From: Triatoma infestans
Lineage: Eukaryota; Arthropoda; Insecta; Hemiptera; Reduviidae
DNA length: 64,000 nucleotides
Direction: 5' to 3'
Assembly: GCA_011037195.1 (NCBI GenBank)
Contig: JAAEAF010000127.1
Span: 123,498 to 187,497, forward strand
Notes under the pieces: model-generated
What the model was told of the DNA's origin: nothing
Databases searched by the model: none
Seen by the model: only the letters and a program-made list of their open reading frames with translations
Made by a program: the position numbers and the translations under genes
Shown here: one piece after another, positions 22,345 through 36,700 of the stretch
Numbering within the stretch: the first letter of the stretch is position 1
How the letters are laid out: each line of letters starts with the position of its first letter

Positions 22345-23680
22345 TTACAAATATTGCGATCATCTCATGTTACCGATAAGGAGTTTTCGCCGGAAATACA
22401 CGTTTTGAGTCTCCTGAGTATAAAAAAGTGGTCTTTAGAAAATGGTGTGTGCGTGTGTTGGTCAGGTAAAGTTGATATTTCGTTTAAGTTTAGCCAGGGA
22501 ACCTAAAAATAAGGTTTTGCTCAAATTCCGTCAGCTAGACACCCACTATACCGAATGAATTTTTGAGATTTACACAAAAACAGCTCTATCGATTTTCTTT
22601 AACTTGGTATTTACAACACATACAAATTATTTTAATTTATATATACTATTTTAGCATCCATATAATATTAATGACAATTAAATATATTGCCAAAATTCTA
22701 CATGTGAAGAAAATCAGTTGACCAAAGTCCGACCATACTGAACAATTTTCTTTTTCAATTTTCTGCCACTTTCTCCACTAAGAACGAACAATTTAAATGT
22801 TGTTGTTTCATTAAATTTGGGATACTAACTATACATACAGAGCGCTATCAGTTTGGGCTACTAACTATACATACAGAGCGCTATCAGTTTGGGATACTAA
22901 CTATATATACAGAGCGCTATCAGTTTGGGATACTAACTATACATACAGAGCGCTATCAGTTTGGGATACTACTTACATACTATCACATACAGACAGAGCG
23001 CTATCAGTTTGGGTATAATATACATACAGAGCACTATCAGTTTGGGATACTAACTATACATACAGCGCGCTATCAGTGGGGCTAACGATATCATACAGAG
23101 CGCTACAGTGTGGGATATAAATATACATAAGAGCGCTCAGGTTGGATACTAACTATGCATTTTTGGGATAATACTATACATACAGAGCGCTATCGTTTGG
23201 GATACTAAATTACATACAGAGCGCTATCAGTTGGTACTATACAGTATTTTGGGCTACTACTATACATACAGAGCGCTATCAGTTTGGGATACTAACTATA
23301 CATACAGAGCGCTATCAGTTTGGGCTACTAACTATACATACAGAGCGCTATCAGTTTGGGTACTAACTATACATACAGAGCGCTATCAGTTTGGGATACT
23401 AACTATACATACAGAGCGCTATCAGTTTGGGATACTAACTATACATACAGAGCGCTATCAGTTTGGGATACTAACTATACATACAGAGCGCTATCAGTTT
23501 TGCAACTTATTTTCCAAAAGAAGAGGTTTTAGAGAGATTCTATGGCGGTTGGAAGGTGGTCATGCTTCCTTGGGCAAAGTATTGATTACTAGTTAACAAT
23601 CAAAGTTTGAGAAAATTTGGTCAGTTGTAAATGTGTAAATTGCAGCAAGAGATAGTCGTGTGAGTGTTTCACATCGGCTA
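22345..23680 (+). mobile_element. HINE-like element expanded by an internal satellite
   Basis: The 5' part ('TTGCGATCATCTCATG', 'GGTCTTTAGAAAATGGTG') begins near 22350, the second module starts near 22690, and the 3' end 'GAGATAGTCGTGTGAGTGTT' lies at about 23648. Between 22816 and 23500 one short internal segment has been amplified into a 36-bp array, which lengthens the copy to about 1.3 kb. Confidence 0.75.
22816..23500. repeat. 36-bp satellite array, about 19 copies
   Basis: The unit reads TTTGGGATACTAACTATA then CATACAGAGCGCTATCAG. Units from about 23265 to 23500 are nearly identical; those from about 22960 to 23250 carry many single-base deletions. The unit equals a normal HINE segment ('TTTGGTTCACTAACTGCAAA' at 2068 and following), so the array arose inside the element. 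Confidence 0.95.
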
Positions 23681-24536
23681 TTACTCACACGACTCTCTAA
23701 TTTCTGCAATTATTACAATTCTGATAAAGTTTTCTTTCGAACTTGGAGTTCTTACTAAATATTTAGGAGTCCATAATAGTTTATAGCTGGCAGAACTTAG
23801 ATTGTAATAACTGGAGGAAATTGTCTGATGCCACTCTATCCGTTCCCAAAACCCCATCTATACAAACCAATTTAAACTCGGGAAAAAGTTTTAAAGAAAA
23901 AGTGAGAGGTCACTGAATGACTAGATACTTACAATCCTACAAATTTAGTGCAATTCGAGAAAATCGCGAGAATTTGACACGATCATAATATTTCTATTTT
24001 CCAACAGTTGTAAGTTGGTTGGCTTGTACGGACGGAAATATAAGTGGAAACCTTATAAAGTCATTTGTTTTGCTTCGTAAGGATATCACTTTGTTCTGAT
24101 GGCTAGCTTTAAAATTAATCAAAAGTATCTCGCAATCCAACGAAATTGTTTTCGATAGCTCTAAGAAGTCGAACGTATCTATCGATATCACTGTCTCAGG
24201 TAACATAGATTTCTTATCAAATTTTTGCATAAACTGTCCTGTTTTAGGAAATATTGTTTATCACTGATCCCCGCCGATCAATATACCCAATTGGGACAGC
24301 GGGATTTCAAGGTTAAGTGCCCTAACTTCTGGGATGGTTTCCCTTAAATAAAAGGAAGAAAAATCTGGTGTAAAACACTCAGCTACTTCTCGTACGTTCC
24401 AACGTAAAGGTAGCCTGAGCACACTCAAATACCGCAAGCGTATGTGTGTTGTGACGTTATCCAGAATTTCATTAAATGTGTTTTTGTAAAGTGTTGAAAT
24501 AGAGTTGTGTTAATGTGAATGTCTGTTTGATTACAG
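23681..24536. promoter_or_regulatory. Upstream region of the protease-homologue gene
   Basis: Contains HINE scraps (23690-23960; a decayed terminus at 24362). Just before the start codon, 'GTCTGTTTGATTACAG' (24521-24536) looks like a 3' splice site, so an upstream non-coding exon probably exists. I did not locate it or a core promoter. Confidence 0.4.
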
Positions 24537-24761
24537 ATGAGACCACTAGCCGTATTACTAGTGTTGGCAATAGCGTCCAGGACGCTTGCCACTGAAGATG
24601 ACTGGACGTGGAAGAAGAAGGCAGGGGAAGATAATGCGGCTGATGATCCCCATACGGACAGTAATCAGGGTATTTCCACAGAAGTGCCATCGGCATCCGT
24701 AAATGAGACACATGCAAGACATTTTATCAAGGATAGATTGTGCGACCTTGGATTGGGTGGG
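24537..24761 (+). CDS. Protease homologue, coding exon 1
   Basis: Residues 1-75: signal peptide and an acidic, Thr/Ser-containing stretch. The start codon directly follows a splice-acceptor-like ACAG. Donor is GTAAGT at 24762; phase 0. Confidence 0.85.
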
Positions 24762-27700
24762 GTAAGTTTAAACAAAAAAATTAAGAAAGCAGAGTTTAAA
24801 ATTTGGTGATTGGTGCGGAAAAAGAGGTTGATTGCTGTTTGTTGCATTGCAGTGCGGTGAAGATGAAGAAATCGAAGGTAAACGACCACATGTTCAACCT
24901 CACGACCTGATCTACGCACAGCCAGTTCACCTCAAGCCTGTGGGCCGACCGATCCCGGCGGTACCAGTGCGAGGACCTCAAGTGCCGCCACCTATCAGCA
25001 GTGTGGGCGGTTATGGTCCTCCTAGACCAGTGCCATATCGTCCCAGACCGTACAAACCAATCTCACAACCACATCCGCCGTTGGTTTATGAACCGGATCG
25101 TGATCATAGTATACTACAGGAAAAAAGACCGTTGGTAACCGGTCCATCGGGATCTGGCAGTGGCGTGCAAACTCATGTACATCATCATTATCATCATGGC
25201 GACGAGAAGTTACCCGATCTGCACACGGGCACTGGTGGACTGTATGATAGTGGCAATTCCCTGCAAACTGGTATCTACAGCCCAGGCTCTTCTTACAATC
25301 ACTACCCCTTCTACAAAAAGCAGCTAAACATCAAACAGCCTCATGCGCTTGGTCAGTAACTAACAATCAGATTTCTAACCAATTTTTAGACAAACATTTC
25401 TGAAATAAATGAATTTCCTCATTCGTAACTGTTGCACAATTTCTTTATAGGAGGGATATCCACACCTATTGGACAACACTATCCATACGAGAAATATCCC
25501 CCATATGATCCGAACCGTGGAACGGCTGACTGCTATTGTGTCCCTTATGATCAATGTCCGCCAAATGAAATCGCCCGGAAAGAAGATCTCCGAGGACCAA
25601 CATTGATCGATCCCAGACACAATACTAATTCTGATATACAAGCGTTAGGTCATGATGAAGTGGTAATTACCGACGGCAATGGCACTATGACCATTGTGAA
25701 GCAGAAACGCCAACTGGAAGATCCAACAGAGGAAAAAGTGGTAAGCATAAATTTCAGTTAAAGAATTATCTTTTGTTTCTGATCGGAAATCTTTCGACAA
25801 TATGGACGGGTTCAATCAGACAATCGTAGATTGAACGACAGCTTTATTGGACTGACTGCATTTGCAAAGTTCCTGCCAACTTTCTCCTTATTAATGAATA
25901 CGAGGTGCTACAGAGCTAGTAGCGAACGCCAGAACTAAAACAGCGTGTTGACCCCAGGCCCTTTCCAACAAAGATTGCCGCTTGGAAGGGCTTGGTTCAT
26001 GGAGTGTTGCGTATTATTCTATCACGGGTCCTTCCAGAATCGGAAGTAGCAATTTATATGTGGCTTTTTCGTTATTGCGATTTCCTCCAAAAGGATTTCA
26101 AGAATTTTCTTTAGCTCTGTATACTTGGTTGTACATGAATGTAGGTTAATGATGTTAAATCGGGCACAGCAATCTGGGAAAAGTACGTAATTTTCACAAA
26201 GTTTTTCTCCTTTAGAGAGCCATTTTTAAATTATAAACAGTTCAGTCTCCTATATCAATTTAAAACCTATTAAATAAGTTGTTAACATTCAGTTTTTGAA
26301 GGAAATTGATTACAGGAATTACCATTTCATCGAATGGTTTTCCAAATTTCACGATTATCTCAAAAACGGCTGAAATGATTTTCTTTAACATTTGTATAAT
26401 TTCTATAAACTCCTTGTATACCCGCATTTATATTTTGAAATACTTTTCTGAGGTGCCTAAATTTTTAAAATAGCTCTGTCATCATACTTTTTTCTCTAAA
26501 GTGCCATTTTATATTTTTTTACGGTTTCGACATCTGTACATTAATGAGAGCAGTTAAATGCGATGTATAGAACACTGAAGAAAACTGGTGTCCTTAGTGG
26601 AGTTGAAAAATAGAACAAGGGAAGAAGTCATACATACGGCTATTGTACACGAGATTTGTTTATGTATCTCTAAAAGTAACAAAATTAATATTAAAGACAG
26701 ACTGGTAGACAACTGTTCTACTACGGCTTCTTCCAAAGCTAGAAGTGTTTAAAACCAAAAACAACATTGCCTGAAAGTATTTTACATGTCTACGGACCAA
26801 ACTGCTACAAAAAACTCTTCTTTCTATTGTATGGAAGGTTTTATTTCGTACTCTAGAGGACCACATAGAATATAACACAACAATCAATGACGACATAGTT
26901 ATTTATGTAGCAACTAAAACTTCTAAAAAGATAACCTGTTTAAAAGTAACAAAAAACGTTAATACAACTAACAGAAAACAATGGGGCTCTCTCTGTGGTA
27001 AATGTCTACACTTCAAACGGTATTATGTAATAGAGTTATAATGAATGTGGTAATCAGTCTGAAGAGAACAATTACTGAGAGAGAAGACAAATTGCATGTA
27101 CTCCAACAGAGCGCACCTTTGTACACACTGACAGAGTTACTCCATCTTTTCCGTTATGTCCTAACTTGATGTTGGCCACATTGGTGACCATCTTAATCTA
27201 GAGAAAGTATTAGTTAATAATAATAATCGGCTACTTTCTCTTTTATTTTGCTTTATTTCTGTTTGGTGTTTGGCGGCGGGCAAACAAGGAAAGCGCGCCC
27301 AAACAGAGAAGAAGACGAGACGCTGAAGACACTGCAGCCGAACCAAGTGATAAATCGATTAAAGCCGTAAGTGATATACTAAAGTAATAAAAAATCGATC
27401 ACTATTGTTTACATGGTGCATTGTCTGCTTGTGCATGCAGCTCTTTATCTTGCAAATATAGCTATTTCTTTGTTTAATTTCACACTAGTGTTTACAAAAC
27501 ACAACAATACACTAACACTTTTTTAAACATATAACTAAAGAAAAACAATGTTATTTTCATTCCCAAACAATGTTTTTTAATAAAAGTGCAAGCAATTTTC
27601 GTTGCGATCAATACTTCGAACAATGTGACCAAGGTTTATCCAAGAATGGGACACATGTTAGATACGGTTAGTTTCTATTGATTCAATCAGAGTAATAGAT

Positions 27701-30700
27701 AAAGTAAACTAGTTTCATGAAAATACTCTTAAGCGATGGTTGAAGAAGAGAGTGAATCAATCAATAAGAGATGATCAGCAAACAGTTGACGTTTGCAAAA
27801 GAAAAACAACTGATTTATACAGAAATCAGAGAAGCTATTCAATTCATATAATTTTTTAGTGGGAATCGAAGGGTGAGTGCAAATCGCAAGAAAATAGAGC
27901 CTTAGTCTTCAAGCTGAGACCACATCTGTGGCTTGGTAAAACCGAAGACACGTCCTAATTGCAAGTAGGCTTTCTATGGAAATTGCTGATTTAAAATCTC
28001 AAGTATCAACCACTCTGAAGAAACCATTGCGAAAACTAACCATGGACATGGTCTGAATTCGAAAATTCAAATTTCATAGGGTTTTAAAGGACGGTGGTCG
28101 TCAGAACACAGCGATCACCAATACTAACCCTTATGAAGGAGTCCAAGGCTGCATCCAGACTTCATCCTTTAACATGTAAGGGGAGAATTTTCTGACAGAT
28201 TTAAAAGAGAAGAAGATCAGTATTCAACAAAAATTGAAGTATTAAATCATCACAAGGAAATTTAGCAAGTCGCTGATATCACATCTCTATTTCGCTCCCG
28301 CCTTATTCTCTTTGAAGGCGGTAGTATCAAAATTTAATGTAATGGATGGTAAAAGAATTGTTGTTGTTGTTGTAAGTTAGCCTTTATGACGAACTGGTTA
28401 ATAACGTGTATAATGTAAAACTGTAATGACTTTTACAGAAGGCAAAAGAGAGCAAGAAGATAGCACTAGCGATGCAGCGAATCAGACTTGCAGTGTCCAT
28501 TAATACTTGTTAAACACTCAGTGTTCCTTTATTCATCTTGCTTAAAAATTCCTTTTTTTTTACGTCAGATCATCCTTTCCTCTATTTGCTAAGAGGTGTG
28601 AGAGATTATCTTGTAACATTTGTTGACGCCACTTCATATGAACCTGTGGTGTTTCCATCACATCTGATAGATCAGCAAAGGTAAGTGATGCATGATCGAT
28701 GATTAGGATGTAGTTACCAAAACAGAAAACACATAACAAGTTAACAAAGTAAGAAAGCCTCAAAATGAAGACCTGTAGACTGTAGGCAGCTTGTCACTAA
28801 ATACTGTGTGTATGCTATTTATAACCGCTATTTTTTGTTTAAATTCCTTTTTATTTTAAAAATAAAAAAAGAAAAGAGGCCGTTACTTGTGAATGTGTTT
28901 TCTGTTGACAGAGGAAACTCGCCGGCCTTGGCGGGGGCGGTGGTATTAGCGAAGACGATGGCGACTCTGGATTGAAACTGAGACCAACGTTTGGTGTGTC
29001 ATTCGGTCTACCATCAGGCGCTCATGGTTATCCACTAAATCCTTGGACACAGTACCCGGCTGTAAATCCTTATGGAAGTTCCGTGGGTGGTCCTGGCGGA
29101 GTAAATTTAGGTTTGGTCAGTGTAAACCCATTACTAAGTGTACAAGTGACCAAAGATGAATACGGTGACAAAGTGGTGAAACCGTTGGTCAATCTGCATG
29201 TAACACCCAACCATGGTTTGGTGAATAAAATCGGCTCACTATTCCACCACCTGAAAGAACCATATTACGGACCTCCGCCATATTTAAGTCATCACCACCT
29301 GCATGTGCACAAGGTTCCCAGTCATTACTATCCGCACAAGCCAACATTTCATCCGTATGCACCTCATTATTCATATCCGTCATCATCATACGGCCATCAC
29401 CATCAAGGTCCACATCCATCATACACTCATCACCAACTACACTATCCAACCTCCAGCTATATCAGAGATTCGGATGATTATATTGACGATGAAGAGGACT
29501 CCTTCTACAGGTCATCATCATCATCGGCCGGTTCAGCATCCAATATATCTACAGATTCTTCAAACAAGATTACCTTTCCCGAGGACAGAGCCTCCAGAAC
29601 TAAAAGAGATGTCCAGGAGGTAACTTAAAACAAAAGAAAGGGATACGACAAGGTACTGACAACGAACTTTTTGACTAACATTTGAGCAACCTGCATTTAT
29701 TTTTCGTTGATGAATGATTAATAAAATGTTAATCGATATGATGATCTTATTAATCATGCATCGATGGACGTAAATATTGGCAATGATCAAGACATCATCA
29801 AACTGAGGAATACAAGCAAGTACTCAGACTGAATCACTGATCTGAAGGACACTCTGTTTACTGCATTCTTCTATACTAACATGGTGTCGGTAAATTTAGT
29901 AAGGAGTAGTTTAGTATATAAATGTAATGGTACTTATTTAGAAGGTGCAACAGATATTGCAAATGCAGTCAAATGGGACTTAATTAAATTGTAGTTTAAT
30001 ATTTTCAGCTTATATAAATTTCTCACGTTCACCGATAAGCACATCTTGTCCACATTAGGTATTTCAAGCATGTAGGTGTGAAGTAGCAATCACTTTAATC
30101 ATAAAGGACTTTACAAAGTACTAGAAAAACCCAAATGTTCGGGATGACCCGCTTCCTGGGTTTGTTGTGAATCGATATTTTGCTTGCATTACTGGCTTCT
30201 TCCAGGTAATTATTGGTTTAAGTTTTAGACCAACACATTTTAACCAGACTGGATTTCGTCATGGGATATTTATTATTAACTCAGGGCTCACCTGAAGTTG
30301 GGCATAAATAGGAGATGGAATAAAGAGGAGTTTCGAATACACCTCCTGATGAATGCGACAAGATGATTTACGGAAGGTTTACTAGCCTGGATAAATACCT
30401 GGTACTGAAGGAATGCTACCGTTCGTAACTGATTAGAAGCGGGCTTAGCCTGCCTTACACTTAGAAGGGTACTTACAGCAATGCTTTCTTAGGTTTCTGT
30501 TCATTTCTGAGCATTCCTTGACCAGGTCAGTCGCTTATCCCGCGAAGGGAGTTGCTGCAACTTTCTTTGCCAGTTTGTCATCCACACCAACAGTCCCAGG
30601 CAGCCGAACAGATAATTTCCTGGAAACAGTGTAATTCTATTATTCCTGTCCAGGTCGTTAAGTTTGCCTAAACAATCCCAAAACATTTTGAAACCCATTA

Positions 30701-33700
30701 CCTATGAGCTCGGTGGTTTTATGCCGACTTCATTTCGGACAGGATCATAATCTTTTGGTTTCCAGTTCCTTTCAAAGAAGTATTAGATTACTCTCAAAAT
30801 CTCAATCAGCATTTTAACATCATATTGAGTAATTACTTCTAATTATCGAGATTGTGGTATTGATAGTGAAGCAAGAAAATAGACTTTTCGGTGGTTATAC
30901 TCTTTAGGTACTCTTAGGTATTAGTGGAAATGAAATTCTGATTTAACCCGAAATTATAAAAACTTTAAAAAAAATAAATTTTCACTTAAATACTTCCGCT
31001 TACTTTGTTTTTGCCGAAATTAGGTGTTAAAGCTAATTATCTCTGTTAATGTGGTGAATTTTGTAAACTGTGATTTAGAGACAGGCATACTATGGCGGCA
31101 GTGGACGATGTGCAGCCAGAGAAGTATGCTGCAGGCGGCCTGCCCGTACAGGACCCCAGCAGCACAGACCACAACACTCTGGCCAGTGTGGAGTTCGAAA
31201 TGCACACGGCATCAACGGGAGGATTAAGAATCCAATCTATGTGGACGGTGATAGTGAATTCGGTCAGTTCCCTACATCCATTACAGAATGTTTAAAACAC
31301 TAAACCAGCTATAACTTGATACTCGTAATTTTGGTACTTATTTTTGGCGATAGGTTCTCCATAATGGCTTCATTCTCATGTATTCCTGATAAAAGAGGAA
31401 GTGTTGCGATCATATCAAATTTTCGAATCTATTTTGTCTGTGTGAACAAAATATTACAAAGTCGAAAAATACTAAGTTAAACTTAGTATTCTGTTCAGGT
31501 ACTTCACCGCATCTGACATGAAGGATTCGGGCAAAATCCATCAATCGGTAGACGTGCGACTTTACGGATTTTTTCCCCTCTTTTCCGCGATTTTCTCAAA
31601 AACGACTCCAACGATTGTCTTCAAACTTCTTATACCATCAACATACATATATACCTACCACTTTTATTTGAATCATTTCCCCAGAAAAATTGAATTTTGG
31701 GTTTCTGGGGAAAAGTAGCACTAACCTTCTCTCTAGTGTACAACTTCAGTATAATGAATACAATATTACCATCGACTCAATATTAATATACATTAGAAGC
31801 ATTGTAGAATTCCAAATTTGAAGAAAATCGGCTAACCGGAAATGTGACTTTACAGAATACGATTCGAGTTTTTTGGAATTGTTGAAAAGGACTGTGACGA
31901 TTTCCTTTATAGTTGGAACGCTAACTGCACAGAGTTTTTTGGAATTGTTGAAAAGGACTGTGACGATTTCCTTTATAGTTGGAATGCTAACTGCACAGAT
32001 ACGAACCTATCACTTTTTTTGAAACTTTTTTCCCCAAAAAATTGATTTTAGTAATTTTGTGGTTTTTGAACTTAAATATATAGGGTTATTGGCGCGCTCT
32101 TCAATTCTCTACTTGGGTTTGAGGTTGTTGTCCTCCCTCCGTCTGTATATTTAAGCTAGGACAAATTAGTTTGTTTGAAGTTTAAAGAAAATTAGTCATT
32201 ATATATAATTATTGTATTAATAGGAGTAAGTGAAAAGATTTTTTTTGTTTTGAAATATGTTTGATATCGTATAGCTTTAAGGTAGACATATTTTTTCTAG
32301 CTTTCTAGACTTTTCCTTGTCACAAGCTCCTACAAATTGTCTTTAAACTAGGAACTTTTTACTCAAATTTTTGTCCTACCATAAAAAATTGTTTGGGGTA
32401 CATTATGGTTAAGCGGCCAAGGCAAGTTAGGAGACTTATGTAATATGAACATAATTACATTGTGAATCCATAATTCTATGAATACATGTAATATATCTAA
32501 GGGTACTATTCTAGATAGTTAGCTAGAAAAACCGTAAATTGTGATGAATCGGCATTAGAGGAAACAAAACGTCCCGTTACTCTTCAGTAATTTCCACCAA
32601 TCAGATTTTGGTAGTTCCTATCAAATTTGAATTTCCAACAATTATTCGGTTTTGAGATAATTTGTTCGCACATAGCGAACACATACGTTCATCCCATCAT
32701 AATATTCATTGGTAACATTTTTTTTCCACTTACACTGGAACTCAAACAACAATATTCTAAAGTTTGACTCGAAAGCAAAACTTCAATATGGAAAAAGAAA
32801 ACAAAATTTCTTCACTAAAACACAATTCTAGTTAACAAATTGTCTTCTCACTTCGAATTTGAACAGCACGTTTAATTCTATTAATATTTTTTTTTTTTAA
32901 TAAATGAAATGTCACTTTAGAGAAAATCACACCCATTAAAATGTTTCAGACTTATATGTATAGTTAGTTTAGCATCTTTAAAGAAAATTATTGTGGCTCT
33001 TTTTTCGAGAAAAGCTGAAAAAGAATCATTGAGATTACGACTCATCGATCGCACTTTGTATTTGACGAATCCTTCATATCCGATCCGCTTAATATCGCAA
33101 TACTTCCTCTTTAAGCCATAAGAGAAAGTAAAAATGTTGCTAAACATAAATTTATTGCAACATAAGTAGCTATTGTTTTAGAATTAAAGCAAAATCTTAA
33201 CAAAACAATTTATTTCGAAAATTCAAAAGTATTTATAAATTTTAATTAAATGCAATAAAAGTGTAATGATGATTGTTCAGGTGAATACCCTTGGCAGGTG
33301 GCCGTATTGAAGAAGGACCCACAGGAGTCTGTGTACGTGTGCGGAGGCACTCTGATCGATGCAACACATGTACTCACCGCAGCTCATTGTATTAAATCGT
33401 AAGTATTATCAAGTATTTAGTGCTGCTATCGATTATGTTGAATCGATAGAGAAACAAGGAAGTAGGTTATTTTGGTTATCTGGTTATCGTTCTGTGGCAA
33501 AGCATTATCGCTTTTGGGCGACAAGTGAATCAAAGCTTATATTTTTTACTTCTATAATGTAACTGTGCAAATCAAAGTTGTTTCCGGTAATTTTAATTGA
33601 TATATGCTCTTAATGATCGTGATAAATGGAGTGATCAACTTTCGAACTTACTCGATAAAATTAGATCCGTTCGCCTCGAATAGTCATTTTGTCGTGCAGG

Positions 33701-36700
33701 AAACTCTGATCGCTTTTTTTTTTTGTATAAAACTTTAATCATTGAGCATAAGTCATTTGTAAGATCGTCCCTATTTAATAACCTCAGACTCTCAGAGATA
33801 TGCTAGTTATTGAAACTAAGAGCAGAACTGTAATACCTGAATTATACCCTTGGTTGGAGAAAGATTCCGAACGAGAAATGTGTCCTCTCTGTAACTGCCA
33901 AGTACGGGAGGATTTGTTTCATTTCTTGGCAGAATGTCCTGCACTATTAGAAATGCGGCTCCTCCATCTCGGCAAATGTTCACTTTCCGGAGGAGAAATT
34001 ATTGTTTACCTAACCGGACAACAGCCTTGTCATCCTTTGTTTATGCATGCCACGCTTGGAGAGTTAGGCACGCCAGGATCTCAGTTTAGGTTAGTTTTTC
34101 AGTTTTTTGATTCTAATTTATAAAACTACGTTTGATTTATTTAACCATTAGTTGTGTTAATACTTTTATTTACTTTCCTATCTTATTCCAGTTCTGTTTT
34201 AGTTCTAGTATAATTCTTGCTTTTTTTTTCATCATTTTTCTTTTTTTATTATTTTTCGTTTTTCTGTTATGGCTGTAAACTCTGGCAGACGGCTCTTCTG
34301 TACTCAAGTATTATATCATTTATTGTATTATTTTTAAAATAAAGTTCTCATAATAATAATAATATGCATAAATATATATTCAATTTTTGTCATTTATATA
34401 TTTAAAATCAATATGTAGCACCAGTTTAAAAAACATACATGGGAATTAAAGTTAAAACAGAGGGAAGTGCTAATTGTGTGCCAGGTGGGATGAACTTTCA
34501 CTGGCTGCCCACCATTACACATCAGTCTGAACTTTTACTTTCCTACAAAACAGGATTTCTTCTTCAATGAACATACAAACAAGACACAATACACTGAACA
34601 TTTTAATTATCTATAAAGGTAATTAATTTTGAACAGTGACTTTGCACATTTCCTTCTTGGATTTCCGTGTATACTGGATTCAGCTTTCATTTCTTTTGTT
34701 TTCCTTTCTCTTACTGCTATACAAGAGGAAGAAGTACCGCGAGATTGTAAGATTTCCAAATTACTGGCAATACATGTTTTGAGAGCCTCTTGAGTTCAAA
34801 ACTTTCTAGAAGTTGGTCTCTGCCTCCCCGTTTGTGCGTTTCATGAGTTGTATCTGTATGTATGTGACCTCAACATCGAAAAATCGCATGTCGAAACATG
34901 ATATTTAAACAAAGTTAAGATGATAATATCAACAATCTAATACATCACGTTTTAATATAATAAGACAAAATAAACATTTTGTCAACAATCTAATTTTGTC
35001 GAAAAAATCTATAAGATCTTTGGGAATTGCTTTCGCAATTCAGAGGTCGGTTTAACTGGCAGCAAAGGCTTTGTATCCGGCCAGGGCTCTGTTGATTTCT
35101 TTTAACATCTTGTGGGCATTAAAACAGAGTAATTTCACTCTTCTAAAAACATAATTTTGTCAGTTAAATTATATTTTCTTAAAATATAATTGAACCTATA
35201 TTTTCTATTTTATTTTTGTAATTTTTTTAAAAAAAGAAAAAATGTTTTTAGCGAATGGTTGTTATGTGAATGTGTGAACAATCATCACCATTATGTTACA
35301 TCTAATAAGAAATTTGTTATTTATAATGGTATAAATTGCAGTCAGAGAAAGTCGGGTGAGTGATTCATACCAGATTTGTTTTTAGTTTGTTTTGTTCATA
35401 GAATAGTATTGAATACGGCCGGGATGGGAATCTAAGTTGTCTGTATAGATATGATATGCGGCGTCAGTTCCTGTTGTGAGAGTGACAGGTCCGCAGGATC
35501 GCCAAGATATCTGAACAAGTGGCTAATCCACCATCCTTCCGGTTACAGTACGTAAATCAAGAGATGCATTTTTCCCTGCGCATTTTCGTCCATGAGATTT
35601 GATGACCTTTGATATTACTTTTTTTTTGCATTAGTTCATCCATGTGCATTTTCTGCAAGAATATACAAGTGATAAGAATTACGGCAAGAACCACGCCATT
35701 CCTTCCTTCTCGGTATATCAGGAGGTAGAACCGACCCCAATTCTGACATTCAGTAGAGCGCCCCATTAATTCCGCTCTGCTTTCGTTGGTATCCTTCCTT
35801 TAGCTCAGATATGTACAACTTTATTTTAATTTTATTTTTTTGATCTGAGGAAGATTTTGCGTTTTTTTTTTGCTGTTCGTTCTTTGAGTTCTTTTATTTA
35901 ACATAGCCACTCCAAAATGTCTGTACCAATTTGAAGACGATTTCAACTCCTTTATTGCAGATTATGTAAGATTGATATAATACTGGGATATATCAACTGG
36001 CTTCAATAGATACGAAATTTAGATGCTCGGAAAATTGTATTTTGTAGCGTATTGTACCTATGCGAAATCATTATCATCGCCAGCCATCATTTTTTTTAAC
36101 TGGATTTTCATATTGCCTTTTGCAGATACACAGCCTATGAATTAAGAGTACGACTTGGCGAATGGGATGTGAACCATGATGTGGAATTCTTCCCATACGA
36201 AGAACGAGATGTTGCTACGGTAAATGTACATCCAGAATTCTATGCTGGCACTCTTTACAACGATTTGGCTATCCTGAGATTAGAAAGACCGGCAAGTATA
36301 ACTACAAGTCCACATATCTCGCCGGCATGCCTTCCAGAACCACATGCAGACTTTTCTGGCTCCAGGTGTTGGACTACCGGCTGGGGTAAAGATGCGTTTG
36401 GCGATTATGGAAAATATCAGAATATACTTAAAGTAAGTTCGGCAAAGCGATTCTTTTTTAAGTTTCAACAATTATGGTTTTGAAGAAATAAAACAAAAAT
36501 CTCAGATCTCATTGGCATATTCAGCCATTTTTTTCTCGCGAATGCCAGTCTCCTCTTCATCAATTTTCCTTTACAAATTATCACAAGATTAATTATAAAA
36601 AAGAAGATCAATTAGCAAAATAATTGTGTTAAGGAATAAATTAATATAAAGCTGCAAATTATAAAATATTTAATAAGCTTGAAACATATAGTTTGGAGAT

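Noticed and set aside
22816..23500. CRISPR-like regularly spaced repeats
   Set aside because: The repeat is contiguous without unique spacers and the DNA is from an animal nuclear genome.
23231..23596. 121-codon open frame with a 12-residue repeat (RALSVW type)
   Set aside because: It is the translation of the 36-bp satellite (36 is a multiple of 3, so the frame stays open). No start context or splice sites.
28438..28520. Possible extra exon of the protease homologue after TTTTACAG
   Set aside because: Open for about 24 codons in phase but no good donor follows and exons 4 and 5 already join in phase.
29189..29623. Antisense and shifted frames over exon 5
   Set aside because: Shadows of the low-complexity His/Tyr/Pro-rich coding sequence.
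31024..31295. Two open frames over exon 6 starting with ATG
   Set aside because: Neither is the coding frame; only the third frame gives clip cysteines and links in phase to exons 5 and 7.
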